From: Nitrospina sp.
Lineage (GTDB): Bacteria; Nitrospinota; Nitrospinia; Nitrospinales; JACRGP01
Direction of reading: 5' to 3'
NCBI GenBank assembly: GCA_024648695.1
Contig: JACAVV010000030.1
Span: 1-64,000, forward strand
DNA length: 64,000 bases
The stretch's first letter is position 1. Each line of letters starts with the position of its first letter. This document shows, one piece after another, positions 25,120 through 33,407 of this stretch. Both the position numbers and the translations under genes were made by a program. The notes beneath the pieces were generated by a model. That model made no database searches, was not told the DNA's origin, and saw only the letters and a program-made list of their open reading frames with translations.

Positions 25120-25374
25120 GCGGTATTTAGCTCATTCTGCAGGGTGAATGGAATAGTAACTATAGAATAAATTCTAACTTTAAGCTGATGGCAAGTCAAT
25201 GAGCCCTATGGCCCTTTATCAAAAACGTTTTTAGTCTTTTCTATTTTTCAACAAGGTCTATTATTACCTATTAGTGGTTGAGTTGCCAGGTATCGGGTTT
25301 GCTAACGCGCAATATTCTGCTTTACTATAGGTTGCATTTTCGCCGCTACCGCACAATGCCCCCTTATTTTGCCA

Positions 25375-25544
25375 GAAAATACAGGGTAATTTCCGCAAAT
25401 TGCTTCACTGCGCTGGCGGGTGTATCATTTTTCTGGAAATCACAAGAATATTTGGTGTAAAACTAAATCTGGCAATCGGCGAATAATCCTCATAAGAAAA
25501 ACGAAGGAATTATTGACTTTTTTAATTTTGAAGATTATCACTAA
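25375..25544 (+). pseudogene. higB: Decayed HigB-type toxin remnant
   Basis: Three fragments in shifted frames resemble the HigB/RelE mRNA interferase. ALAGVSFFW corresponds to the central region, GNHKNIWCKTKSGNRRII (from 25435) matches the conserved KG(D/N)RKG...SGNWRI region, and the terminal NFEDYH before TAA at 25542 matches the family's terminal YEDYH. Several frameshifts mean no functional toxin is made. The order toxin then antitoxin matches normal higBA. Confidence 0.6.
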
Positions 25545-25570
25545 TGGATAATCAATCCATCAACCTTGGA

Positions 25571-25790
25571 ATGAAGCCACCGGTCCCGGTGGGTTTATCA
25601 AAACCGGGGTTATGGAAAAGCCGGGCCTTGGCGTGACGAAAGCCGCAGAAATTCCGGGAGTTCACCGGACAATCCTGTCTGATTTGCTCAATGAAAAAGC
25701 TGTCCTGCTCACCAGAAATTGCATTAAGGGTGGAAAAAGCTTTTGGCCTGAATATGGAAAAGCTTCAAAGAGGCAAGCCTGATAAGATGG
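25571..25790 (+). pseudogene. higA: Decayed HigA-type antitoxin remnant
   Basis: The remnant opens with MKPP and reads in shifted frames as GLGVTKAAEIPGVHRTIL, SDLLNEKA and PEIALRVEKAFGLNMEKLQ. These are the XRE helix-turn-helix and signature of the HigA/VapI antidote family. At least two frameshifts and a disrupted HPG motif show decay. It lies 27 bp after the higB remnant, as in a true toxin-antitoxin operon. Confidence 0.7.
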
Positions 25791-26023
25791 ATATGAAATG
25801 CGTCACATCTCCGAAAAATCTATGTTCCTTCTCGAGTTTTGACGAAAAGGCGGGTTGATTATAAAAGACAATCAATTCTCCACAGTTTGTTGGAGAGAAT
25901 TTTGAATCATCTTTTAAAGAGAAATCATCTAAACCTTACCTTGCAATAAGGTGGGGTTACATATATAAGTTATTGTTGTAAAAAGTGATACTTTTTAAGC
26001 CAAAAAAACCGAAGGTGTAACCC

Positions 26024-26650
26024 ATGCCCACTAGCGAGGAAAAAGCCCGGGAACAACAACTGGTTGACGAATTAAAAGCAGGCAATCTCGAAGCTTTTGA
26101 CGAAATTGTCAACCTGTTTCAAAAGAAAATTTATTCCCTCGGCTTTAATCTGACACGTAACCAAATGGACGCACAGGACATCGCGCAAGATGTCTTGTTG
26201 ACCATTTACCGGAAAATCGACACGTTTCAGGGCAAATCTGCGTTTTCAAGCTGGGTCTACCGGATCACGCTGAACGCGGCTTACATGAAGTTGAGGAGCA
26301 AGAAAAAGGAACAGTTTGTATCTCTGGACGATGCCTTTCCGGCTTTCAATGGTTCGGGGTATCATCAGGAGAAAATTCGGGATTGGTCCGAAAGCACCGA
26401 TTCGTTATTGTTTTCCAACGAAACCAAGGACGTGATCAATAAAGCGGTCGATCAACTTCCCGAGAAAGAAAAAGTGGTATTTATTTTGAGGGATGTCGAC
26501 GGCTTGTCCACAGAAAAGGTGGGGGAAATCCTGGAATTATCAATCCCTGCCGTAAAATCCCGGTTGCATAGAGCACGCTTGTTTTTACGGAAAAAACTGT
26601 CCAATTATTTTGATGAATTTTATGCAAAAAAGGAAGCGAAAAAGCCATGA
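26024..26650 (+). CDS. ECF-type RNA polymerase sigma factor
   Basis: This 208-residue sigma-70 family factor has region 2 (FQKKIYSLGFNLTRNQMDAQ, then DIAQDVLLTIYRKIDTF and SSWVYRITLNAAY) and region 4 (LPEKEKVVFILRDVDGLS, then IPAVKSRLHRARLFLRKKL). It directs RNA polymerase to a small regulon, usually of stress or envelope genes. It overlaps the downstream zinc-finger anti-sigma gene by four bases (ATGA), the standard arrangement for release by signal. The ribosome-binding site is GGTG-like and weak. The regulon cannot be read from this window. Confidence 0.93.
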   Translation: MPTSEEKAREQQLVDELKAGNLEAFDEIVNLFQKKIYSLGFNLTRNQMDAQDIAQDVLLTIYRKIDTFQGKSAFSSWVYRITLNAAYMKLRSKKKEQFVSLDDAFPAFNGSGYHQEKIRDWSESTDSLLFSNETKDVINKAVDQLPEKEKVVFILRDVDGLSTEKVGEILELSIPAVKSRLHRARLFLRKKLSNYFDEFYAKKEAKKP

Positions 26651-26889
26651 TTTGCTGTAAAGAGTGCCTGGATTTGCTATGTGACTATCTGGAAGGGACC
26701 CTGGACCCGGAAATTGCCGCACAACTGGAAGAGCATTTCGAAGATTGCCCACCCTGCATCTCGTTTTTAAAAACTTATAAATCCACATCCAAGTTGTGTC
26801 GGCAAACCATGTCCCAGGAGGAGATTCCGGATTTTGTCAAATCTCGATTGAAGGATTTTTTAAATAAAAATATTCGAAAACCGTCCTGA
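26647..26889 (+). CDS. Zinc-finger anti-sigma factor
   Basis: This 80-residue protein has a putative zinc-finger (zf-HC2) start, CCKECLDLLCDYLEGTLDP, then HFEDCPPCISFL. It gives the HxxxCxxC pattern of ZAS-domain anti-sigma factors. It lacks a membrane segment, so it is a soluble, possibly redox-responsive repressor that binds the adjacent sigma factor. Its short length leaves only the anti-sigma domain plus a basic C-terminus. Confidence 0.88.
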   Translation: MICCKECLDLLCDYLEGTLDPEIAAQLEEHFEDCPPCISFLKTYKSTSKLCRQTMSQEEIPDFVKSRLKDFLNKNIRKPS

Positions 26890-27021
26890 TCCTTTCAGCT
26901 GGAATCTTCGCTTGTGAGCCCATAAGGCCAACTCGAAAAGGATAAAGTCACTTTGGAAAAGTGTTAAATCAACCTTGAAGCCAGGGGGGAGTTAAACCCG
27001 GGGGGCCAAATCAAAACTTGA

Positions 27022-27050
27022 TTGACAAAAGCCCGGTTTAACCTTATTTT
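27022..27050 (+). promoter_or_regulatory. Sigma-70 promoter for the bifunctional nuclease and NAD kinase genes
   Basis: TTGACA and TATTTT are separated by exactly 17 bases, about 85 bases before the start codon of the next gene. Confidence 0.7.
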
Positions 27051-27135
27051 AAAAAGAGACCCAATTAAATTGAAAATTCATCAGGTTAGCCGTTGTTGGA
27101 ATTCTAGCTGACCCCACATTGTTCGAGGTTCTATT

Positions 27136-27639
27136 TTGGTTGAGATGAAAGTTGAGGGCCTGACGCTGGATCCTCTCACAAATATGCCCATTATCATTCT
27201 GAAGGATTTGGAAGGAGCGAAAGCTCTCCCAATCTGGGTGGGATTTTTTGAAGCCAACGCTATTGCGCTGGAAATCGAGAAAATTTCCACTCCCCGGCCT
27301 ATGACCCATGACCTGCTAAAGAGCATGATTCAGAATCTGAAGGCCGAAGTGAACCATATTTTAGTAAGCGACCTCAAGGACAACACCTTTTACGCCATAA
27401 TCTCGTTAGCGTTCGGGGGAACCACCCTGAATATCGACTCGCGGCCAAGTGATGCCATCGCCCTGGCCCTAAGGGCCAAAGCGCCTATCTTTGTTGAAGA
27501 AAAAGTGATTGATGCTGCCAAAAGCCTGGAAATCCCCACCCAAGGTTCAGAAAAAGGAAAACCGGATAAGGATGAAAAACGGCAGTGGAAGGATTGGCTG
27601 GAAAATATCAAACCTCAGGATTTTGGCAACCTGCAGTAA
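27136..27639 (+). CDS. Bifunctional nuclease family (DUF151) protein
   Basis: This 167-residue protein belongs to the bifunctional nuclease (BFN/DUF151) family, whose plant and archaeal members cut RNA and DNA; its role in bacteria is poorly known. Conserved features are MKVEGLTLDPLTNMPIIILKD, IWVGFFEANAIAL and the DSRPSDAIALALRAKAPI block. The start is taken as TTG 27136 because a GAGG site lies seven bases upstream; ATG 27145 is the alternative. A polar tail (KPDKDEKRQWKDWL) follows the domain. nadK starts 44 bp after the stop, so they form an operon. Confidence 0.9.
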   Translation: MVEMKVEGLTLDPLTNMPIIILKDLEGAKALPIWVGFFEANAIALEIEKISTPRPMTHDLLKSMIQNLKAEVNHILVSDLKDNTFYAIISLAFGGTTLNIDSRPSDAIALALRAKAPIFVEEKVIDAAKSLEIPTQGSEKGKPDKDEKRQWKDWLENIKPQDFGNLQ

Positions 27640-27683
27640 TCTCCCGATAATCCATTGCACAAACCCTTCTAAGGAGAACCTTC

Positions 27684-28544
27684 TTGGGGGATGCTAAAGC
27701 GGTAGGCGTTTTTTGCAAGAAAAAACCCGCTATCAGCAGTCAAGTTTTGGCCGAACTGGTGGAATGGCTGAGAGCCCGCCAATGCCGGGTCCTTCTCGAC
27801 GAAGATAATGCCAATATCATCGGGGAAGAGCCCACCTGCAAAACGGGGCATATTCCTGCTATTGCCGATTTAATAATTGTCTTGGGCGGCGACGGCACCC
27901 TTCTCAATATCTCCCACATCACCCACCCCTTCGATGTTCCGACCCTGGCCGTTAATTTAGGCAGTCTGGGGTTTCTGACGGAAATCACCTTACCCGAACT
28001 TTACGACACCCTGGAACGAGTTTTTCGCGGCGAATACTCCATCGAACCGCGCATGCTTTTAAAACCCTGCCTTTGGCGCGACGGTCAAAAGGTGGATGAA
28101 GATTATGTGCTGAACGATGTGGTGATCAACAAAGGCGGGCTGGCGCGAATCGTCGATCTGGAAGTGCATGTAAATGATCAGTACATGACCTCCTATCGCG
28201 CCGACGGGTTGATCATTTCAACGCCCACAGGGTCGACCGCCTATTCCCTGTCTGCAGGCGGACCGATCATCCATCCCAGTATGCAAGCGCTGGTGCTGAG
28301 TCCCATTTGCCCATTCACACTCACCAACCGGTCCATACTTGTACCCGACCAATCGGTTATCCAGGTGCGTCTGACCACCTCTAACGAAGATGTCCACATC
28401 ACCCTGGACGGTCAAAAGTCGATGAACATGACGCATGGTGACGTTCTGGAAATCAAAAAGGCCGATTCGACGTTCAAGTTGATTCAGGCACCCGGCAAAA
28501 ATTATTATCAAACGCTAAGAAAAAAACTCCACTGGGGCCGATAA
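27684..28544 (+). CDS. nadK: NAD kinase
   Basis: NadK phosphorylates NAD+ to NADP+ in the cytosol. The GGDGTLLNIS motif, the following NLGSLGFLTE and the TPTGSTAYSLSAGGPI loop identify the family, with LNDVVINKG as the second NAD-contacting segment. The 286-residue length is typical. The start is TTG 27684, seven bases past AAGGAG. It is the second gene after the promoter at 27022. Confidence 0.95.
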   Translation: MGDAKAVGVFCKKKPAISSQVLAELVEWLRARQCRVLLDEDNANIIGEEPTCKTGHIPAIADLIIVLGGDGTLLNISHITHPFDVPTLAVNLGSLGFLTEITLPELYDTLERVFRGEYSIEPRMLLKPCLWRDGQKVDEDYVLNDVVINKGGLARIVDLEVHVNDQYMTSYRADGLIISTPTGSTAYSLSAGGPIIHPSMQALVLSPICPFTLTNRSILVPDQSVIQVRLTTSNEDVHITLDGQKSMNMTHGDVLEIKKADSTFKLIQAPGKNYYQTLRKKLHWGR

Positions 28545-28650
28545 CCGTCCAGAAGCAGGTTCAGATATGCGGGAATAAGGTTGATCAATTTCTTCATCTC
28601 GAAAACCCTCATGAACAAAAAATTAAAGTTTTAATTTTTATCCCCAAATA

Positions 28651-28659
28651 TGCTAGAAT
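28651..28659 (+). promoter_or_regulatory. Extended -10 candidate promoter for the pagL-like gene
   Basis: TGCTAGAAT has the extended TGN motif and a near-consensus TAGAAT hexamer, 52 bases before the ATG. There is no good -35. Confidence 0.4.
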
Positions 28660-28711
28660 ATCCAACGTCTTTTCAAAAATTCATCCGTATAACTCCTTAA
28701 TAATCAATTAT

Positions 28712-29377
28712 ATGAGAATCTTGTTGCTGGTTTTTGTATTGCTGGGTTTGGGTTCTTCCGTGGTACAGGAATCCTGGGCGGCTTCTGCAAAAAAGGGAAA
28801 TATCAGGGTCAAAAGAAAAGCGGTGGCTATTGACCCGATCAAACATAATCAGTTCAAACGATTTCAAAAGGGCTACAAGGATTTTGGAATTAATCTGGGC
28901 TACGGTTTTACGGATAATATTCCGCCGGGCTCTGATCGCACGGACTGGAATTTCGTTAGCATTTTTCCGTACTTTAAATATAATTTGACGGGTCCAATTG
29001 GGCGCTCGTTTTATAAGGGCAGTTTGTCCTGGTTCGTCGATGCGGGGGCCGCAATTTCTCATAGTCCTGAGGTGGGCTATGTGCTGGGATTCACACCGAT
29101 TCAGGGGGAATACAAGTTTTTGTGGTCCAATGTCGATTGGGCGCCCTACATTAATTTGGGTGCCGGGTTTGCTTATACGGACTGGACCAAAAGGGGTCGG
29201 GAATTGGGAAGCGATTTCGAGTTTCTTCTCAATGGAGGAGCGGGTATCGAGTTTTATAAAACCCGCGAAGGAGCTTTTAATCTGAATTACAAGTTCTGGC
29301 ATATTTCCAACGCGGGAATCAAACGCCCCAATATCGGACTGAATACCCACGTTTTCTCCATAGGCTATTCCTTCTAA
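28712..29377 (+). CDS. Outer-membrane lipid A deacylase, PagL family
   Basis: This 221-residue protein has a signal peptide (residues 1-22, ending SWA-A) and a beta-barrel of alternating hydrophobic strands ending in Phe221, as outer-membrane proteins do. The C-terminal motif WHISNAGI...PNIGLNTH contains the PagL catalytic pair His197 and Ser199 and the conserved Asn residues. PagL removes the 3-O acyl chain of lipid A, and the acyloxyacyl-hydrolase-like name is also used for this family. A small hairpin (29378-29392) starts right after its stop codon. The downstream RND exporter also acts on envelope lipids. Confidence 0.85.
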   Translation: MRILLLVFVLLGLGSSVVQESWAASAKKGNIRVKRKAVAIDPIKHNQFKRFQKGYKDFGINLGYGFTDNIPPGSDRTDWNFVSIFPYFKYNLTGPIGRSFYKGSLSWFVDAGAAISHSPEVGYVLGFTPIQGEYKFLWSNVDWAPYINLGAGFAYTDWTKRGRELGSDFEFLLNGGAGIEFYKTREGAFNLNYKFWHISNAGIKRPNIGLNTHVFSIGYSF

Positions 29378-29392
29378 CCGGGCAACGCCCGG
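29378..29392 (+). terminator. Short hairpin after the pagL-like stop codon
   Basis: CCGGGC and GCCCGG with a three-base loop begin one base after the stop. No U-run follows, so termination would be weak; it may mark a processed mRNA end. Confidence 0.4.
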
Positions 29393-29594
29393 GAGAAGCA
29401 CCGGCCTAAAAAGGGTGAATTTTTGCGATATGCTACTGGCCGGGGAATGCAGGAGCCTTATCAATAATAACGGTGTGGCTGGGGTCGCTTCGCTTCCGCG
29501 CCACGGGTTGATTTTTTGATATCTTTTTTTTGGAATTTTACGGTTTGTATATTTCTGTTTTTCCATTTCTTGTTAAGTCCATCCACAACAATTA

Positions 29595-32339
29595 ATGGAC
29601 CGTCCTGCTTCTGATCATTCCAAGCCAAACTCCCCGCCCATTTCCTGGCTGGATCATTTCTTTTTAAAAATAGAATCATTAGCCTATCACCGGCCCTGGC
29701 AGGTCCTGATCGTTTGCGTCGTGATGGCCGGCTTGTCGCTTTGGTATACGGCTAATAACCTCGAATTCAATACCAGTCGACGCGACCTCATTGCAAAAGA
29801 CCTTCCCTACGAAACTCTCTATGAACGTTACCGGGAACTGTTCAAAGATTTTGATGGCTTGACGGTCGTGGTCGAGGGCGATAAACCGGAACCGATGAAA
29901 CGGTTCACCGAGGCCCTGGCGCTCAAATTGAAATCCCTGCCTCACCTGTTTTCCGAAATTTTTTATAAAGTCGATATCGAATACTTCAAGGACAAGGTCC
30001 TCCTGTATATGTCGCCCGATGAGTTGGAGGACCTGATCGACAAACTGGAATCCCATCAAACTTTTCTGGAAACCATCAACGCAAGTCCGGGTTTAAACCA
30101 GATCCTTCAAGCCATCAACCATGAGATCAGTTCGGGCATGGTGGATTCCCTGATGTCTGGCTTCCTTGGTACCGAATCTGAAAAAGAAGAAGGCACGGAT
30201 GATCAGGCGGATTTGCAATTGCTGATAACGCTTTTTAAAGCAATGCACGCCCAGTTGAAAGGAGACACGGTGTACCGCTCTCCCTGGAGAAGCTTGTTCA
30301 CCGATAGCGAGGAATCTTTGCAGGAAGAAGGTTATCTGGTTTCGGATGATGAACGCTTACTGTTTATTCTGATGAGCCCAAAGGAGGATCAAAACGATTT
30401 TGCAGGATCAAAAGGAGCCATTCAGTCGGTCCGCGATCTCATTGCGGAACTGAAAACGGAGTATCCGGAAATCCAGGTCGGGGTTACTGGCGGAGATGTT
30501 ATTGCCTCAGATGAAATGGTGGCCACCAAAGACGATGTCACGCACGCGTCGATTCTGGCTCTCGTGGGCGTGGCAGTTTTGTTTATTGGAATTTATCGTG
30601 GGGTGGTGCGGCCTTTACTGGCGGTGTTTTGCCTGCTGGTCGCCCTGGGATGGTCTATGGGTTACACCACTCTGGTGGTGGGGCATTTGAATATCCTCAC
30701 CGTTGTGTTCACAACCATTCTCATTGGACTGGGCATTGATTTCGGAATCCATGTTATTGAACGCTACCGGGAAGAACGGGCCGGAGAAAAAAGCGTCCTG
30801 GAGGCCTTGGAAAAAACTCTGAGAGGAACAGGACGTGGCAATCTGGCGGGAGCCATCACCACGGCCATCGCCTTTGGCGCGATGACGCTTACGGATTTCC
30901 TGGGTATTGCGGAACTGGGCTGGATCGCGGGGGGCGGCATCCTGCTTTGTCTCCTGGCCATGATCCTTCTGCTCCCCGCTTTGATAATGATTGAAGAGAG
31001 GTTGTTTCCCAATAAAAAACCCAAACCGGTAGCCGTCCACCGTGCCAGAGTTTCCATTGAGTCCTGTTTTGAACACTACAGGATGATCATTGGCATCAGC
31101 CTGTTTGCCACCGTTCTCGCCGGAATCGCTTTTAAAAATTTGCAATTCGACTACAACCTGCTCAATCTTCAGGTGAAGGAAACCGAAGCGGTGGAATACG
31201 AGTTGAAAATTCTGGAAAACGCCAAACGTTCCACCTGGTACGCGGCGATCATTTCCGATTCCTATGCAGATGCGCTTAAAAAACTGCAACAGGTTAAATC
31301 CATTCCCAGCGTTGGAAAAGTGGAGAGTATTCTATCCGTACTCCCGGAGCATCAGGAGGAAAACCTGAAGCTCATTCCTGACTTGCAACCCTTGCTGGGA
31401 GACATGGAAATCGAACCGGATGACGAGTTGTTTTCATTACAGCGTTTGAAAAAGACCTTAAAGAAAATCCGCTTCAAACTGAGAGGGCGCGAGTCCGGCA
31501 AGGAGGATGAGGTTGCCGAGACGGGCCGTTGGGCTCAGAAGGTTATTGAGGCGATAGAAAACCAGGATCCGGCATCCGCGAAAACCCGCCTCCAAAACTT
31601 TTCCAGAAATCTGACGCAGGATTACCGCGACAAGCTGGAAAGCCTGAGGAAAGGTCTGAAAGCCGAAAAGGTAAAAGTGGAAAACCTTCCGAAAGATTTA
31701 AAAAGCCGTTTCATGAGCACACAGGGCCACTTTTTGATTCTGGCGTTTCCCAACATCAATATCTGGGAACGTGAGTCGATGGAACAGTTTCTTGCAAGCA
31801 TGCGGGAAATCGACCCGGATGTTACCGGCAACGCAGTGCATATGTTCGAGTCGAGCCAACTGATGAAAATGGGTTACCTGACCGGCGGCCTGTACGCCAT
31901 GTGCGCGATCATCCTCTTTTTATTTCTGTCGTTCAAGCGACCCGGAACCGTGTTATTGATCCTTTTGCCCACCTGGATCGGTACCGTTTGGACAGTGGGA
32001 ATCATGGAACTGACAGGGGTCCGCTTCAATCTGGCGAACCTGGTGATCCTTCCTCTGATTATAGGCATCGGCGTGGTCAATGGAATTCATATCGTGCACC
32101 GGTTTCGGGAAGAAGGCGGCAAAGAAGACACCGTCCTTTCCAAAAGCACCGGTCAGGCGGTGATATTGAGTTCCCTGACAACCATGATCGGGTTTGGAAG
32201 CCTGATGGTAGCCAACCATCAGGGAATCTTCAGCTTAGGCCTCGTCCTGACCCTCGGCGTCGGCAATTCCCTGCTCGCGTCCATCACATTACTTCCCGCC
32301 TTACTGAAAATGTGCACAGTTCGTCAATGGCGGGTGTAA
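29595..32339 (+). CDS. RND/MMPL-family exporter, HpnN-like
   Basis: This 914-residue inner-membrane transporter of the MMPL/RND superfamily resembles HpnN, which moves hopanoids to the outer membrane. TM1 is at about residues 36-55. A periplasmic loop runs to about 310. A five-helix block with GVTGGDVIASDEM before it and GLGIDFGIHVIERYREER inside it spans about 315-460. A second copy starts near 495, with a loop to about 755 and a final block with IGIGVVNGIHIVHRFREEGG. The repeated GxGxxxGIHxxxRxREE in both halves shows internal duplication, and the Asp in the first copy is the likely proton relay. No hpn or shc genes are in the window. Confidence 0.85.
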   Translation: MDRPASDHSKPNSPPISWLDHFFLKIESLAYHRPWQVLIVCVVMAGLSLWYTANNLEFNTSRRDLIAKDLPYETLYERYRELFKDFDGLTVVVEGDKPEPMKRFTEALALKLKSLPHLFSEIFYKVDIEYFKDKVLLYMSPDELEDLIDKLESHQTFLETINASPGLNQILQAINHEISSGMVDSLMSGFLGTESEKEEGTDDQADLQLLITLFKAMHAQLKGDTVYRSPWRSLFTDSEESLQEEGYLVSDDERLLFILMSPKEDQNDFAGSKGAIQSVRDLIAELKTEYPEIQVGVTGGDVIASDEMVATKDDVTHASILALVGVAVLFIGIYRGVVRPLLAVFCLLVALGWSMGYTTLVVGHLNILTVVFTTILIGLGIDFGIHVIERYREERAGEKSVLEALEKTLRGTGRGNLAGAITTAIAFGAMTLTDFLGIAELGWIAGGGILLCLLAMILLLPALIMIEERLFPNKKPKPVAVHRARVSIESCFEHYRMIIGISLFATVLAGIAFKNLQFDYNLLNLQVKETEAVEYELKILENAKRSTWYAAIISDSYADALKKLQQVKSIPSVGKVESILSVLPEHQEENLKLIPDLQPLLGDMEIEPDDELFSLQRLKKTLKKIRFKLRGRESGKEDEVAETGRWAQKVIEAIENQDPASAKTRLQNFSRNLTQDYRDKLESLRKGLKAEKVKVENLPKDLKSRFMSTQGHFLILAFPNINIWERESMEQFLASMREIDPDVTGNAVHMFESSQLMKMGYLTGGLYAMCAIILFLFLSFKRPGTVLLILLPTWIGTVWTVGIMELTGVRFNLANLVILPLIIGIGVVNGIHIVHRFREEGGKEDTVLSKSTGQAVILSSLTTMIGFGSLMVANHQGIFSLGLVLTLGVGNSLLASITLLPALLKMCTVRQWRV

Positions 32340-32366
32340 AAGTAAAAATCTCTTCATAGATTAAAC

Positions 32367-32403
32367 ACACCCCCTCCCCCCACCGCGGGAGAGGGGGTGG
32401 GGT
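32367..32403. repeat. Dispersed palindromic repeat, copy C
   Basis: CCCCCTCCCCCCACC is followed by GCGGGAGAGGGGGTGGGG, a GC-rich palindrome between the convergent exporter and SYLF genes. It is probably also a terminator. Confidence 0.55.
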
Positions 32404-32494
32404 CATCACAACCTAAAATGGGGTTCAAATCCAAACGTTCTGCATCCTTGTTTATCCGGGATTTGTTGCGTTGGTCCTGTTATAGAAATTCCTA

Positions 32495-33226
32495 CTAATC
32501 CAGATAAATCTCTCCGGAGGGAGTTGCCGATTCATTGGTCTTTTCGGGTGGGGCCAGGAGGTTGAGTCGTTTCAGGAAACGGCGACCCGACTCCGGCATG
32601 GCCAGAACTTTTTCTGAAAACAGGATTTCTTTGGGACTCGCCGGTTGACCGTAAAATATTTCGTTCGATTCTTCGTCGAAGGATATGGCGGTTCCTTTGA
32701 GCGAAACACCTGCAAACGCTCCTTTACTTCTTGAGTATGAATATATCTCGCCCTGCGCCAGTATGTCGGTCGCCGCTTCTGCGTGCCGCCCTATCGGTCC
32801 TGCCGCGACTCCGGCGTCGGCGCCCAGGTTGAATTGTCCCTTCATCAATCCTTCAATCCCGCGATGCGACATCACCACTAAAATCAGGTCCACTGCGGTT
32901 CCGCCGATCTGGAATCCGAAACTGCCTCCGAATGTCGTTAAAAATGCAGGGGGACCCCACAGACCTGTATCCGGCGAGCGAACGGTGGCGACACCTTTGC
33001 CGAATCGGGCGGCGAAAATGAAACCGCCTTTGACCATGGTGGGAAACACGATGATCGCCTTGGCCTTTTTCAATAAGGTTGATGGGATGTTTTCGTCAGG
33101 TGAGCTCAGGATCTCATCCAGAACGGAAGCCGCATTGTTCAGGGTCTTTCTTTGTTTTTCGGTGGCGGCTTGCGCGTTGACAGTGAATAATACAATGAGG
33201 GTCAGGATGGTGATGAAACGTTTCAT
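32495..33226 (-). CDS. SYLF-domain (Ysc84-like) lipid-binding protein
   Basis: This 243-residue exported protein has a signal peptide (MKRFITILTLIVLFTVNAQA-A) and a SYLF/Ysc84 actin-binding-like domain, which in bacteria is linked to phospholipid binding. Landmarks are KKAKAIIVFPTMVKGGFIF, GGSFGFQIGGTAVDLILVVM and the GADAGVAAGPIGR loop followed by YSRSKGAFAGVSL. The start is ATG 33226, seven bases after GGAG; the frame extends 11 codons further without a better site. It is convergent with the exporter upstream. Confidence 0.9.
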   Translation of the reverse strand: MKRFITILTLIVLFTVNAQAATEKQRKTLNNAASVLDEILSSPDENIPSTLLKKAKAIIVFPTMVKGGFIFAARFGKGVATVRSPDTGLWGPPAFLTTFGGSFGFQIGGTAVDLILVVMSHRGIEGLMKGQFNLGADAGVAAGPIGRHAEAATDILAQGEIYSYSRSKGAFAGVSLKGTAISFDEESNEIFYGQPASPKEILFSEKVLAMPESGRRFLKRLNLLAPPEKTNESATPSGEIYLD

Positions 33227-33407
33227 GGGATTCTCCAAAGGCGAGGTGGGAGCGTCCAAAGGAAGGGGTCAGCGAAGCTGAAATTCCTTTCTGGACCGGA
33301 AACTTTCTTTTTCTGTTAATATAATGAATTTCTTTTAAAGGGTCAATGTCGATTTTGAATTATTCTTTATATATCAATAATTTATGAGTTCCAACGGAGT
33401 GGAAGGA

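Larger units (their letters stand above)
25120..26023. other. 904-bp region of decayed toxin-antitoxin DNA
   Basis: No intact gene is present. It holds remnants of a higB toxin and higA antitoxin (listed separately) and two inverted repeats: AATTCTC...GAGAATT at 25874-25901 and AACCTTACCTT...AAGGTGGGGTT at 25932-25958. The second lies 65 bp before the sigma factor gene and may mark its promoter region. Confidence 0.55.
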
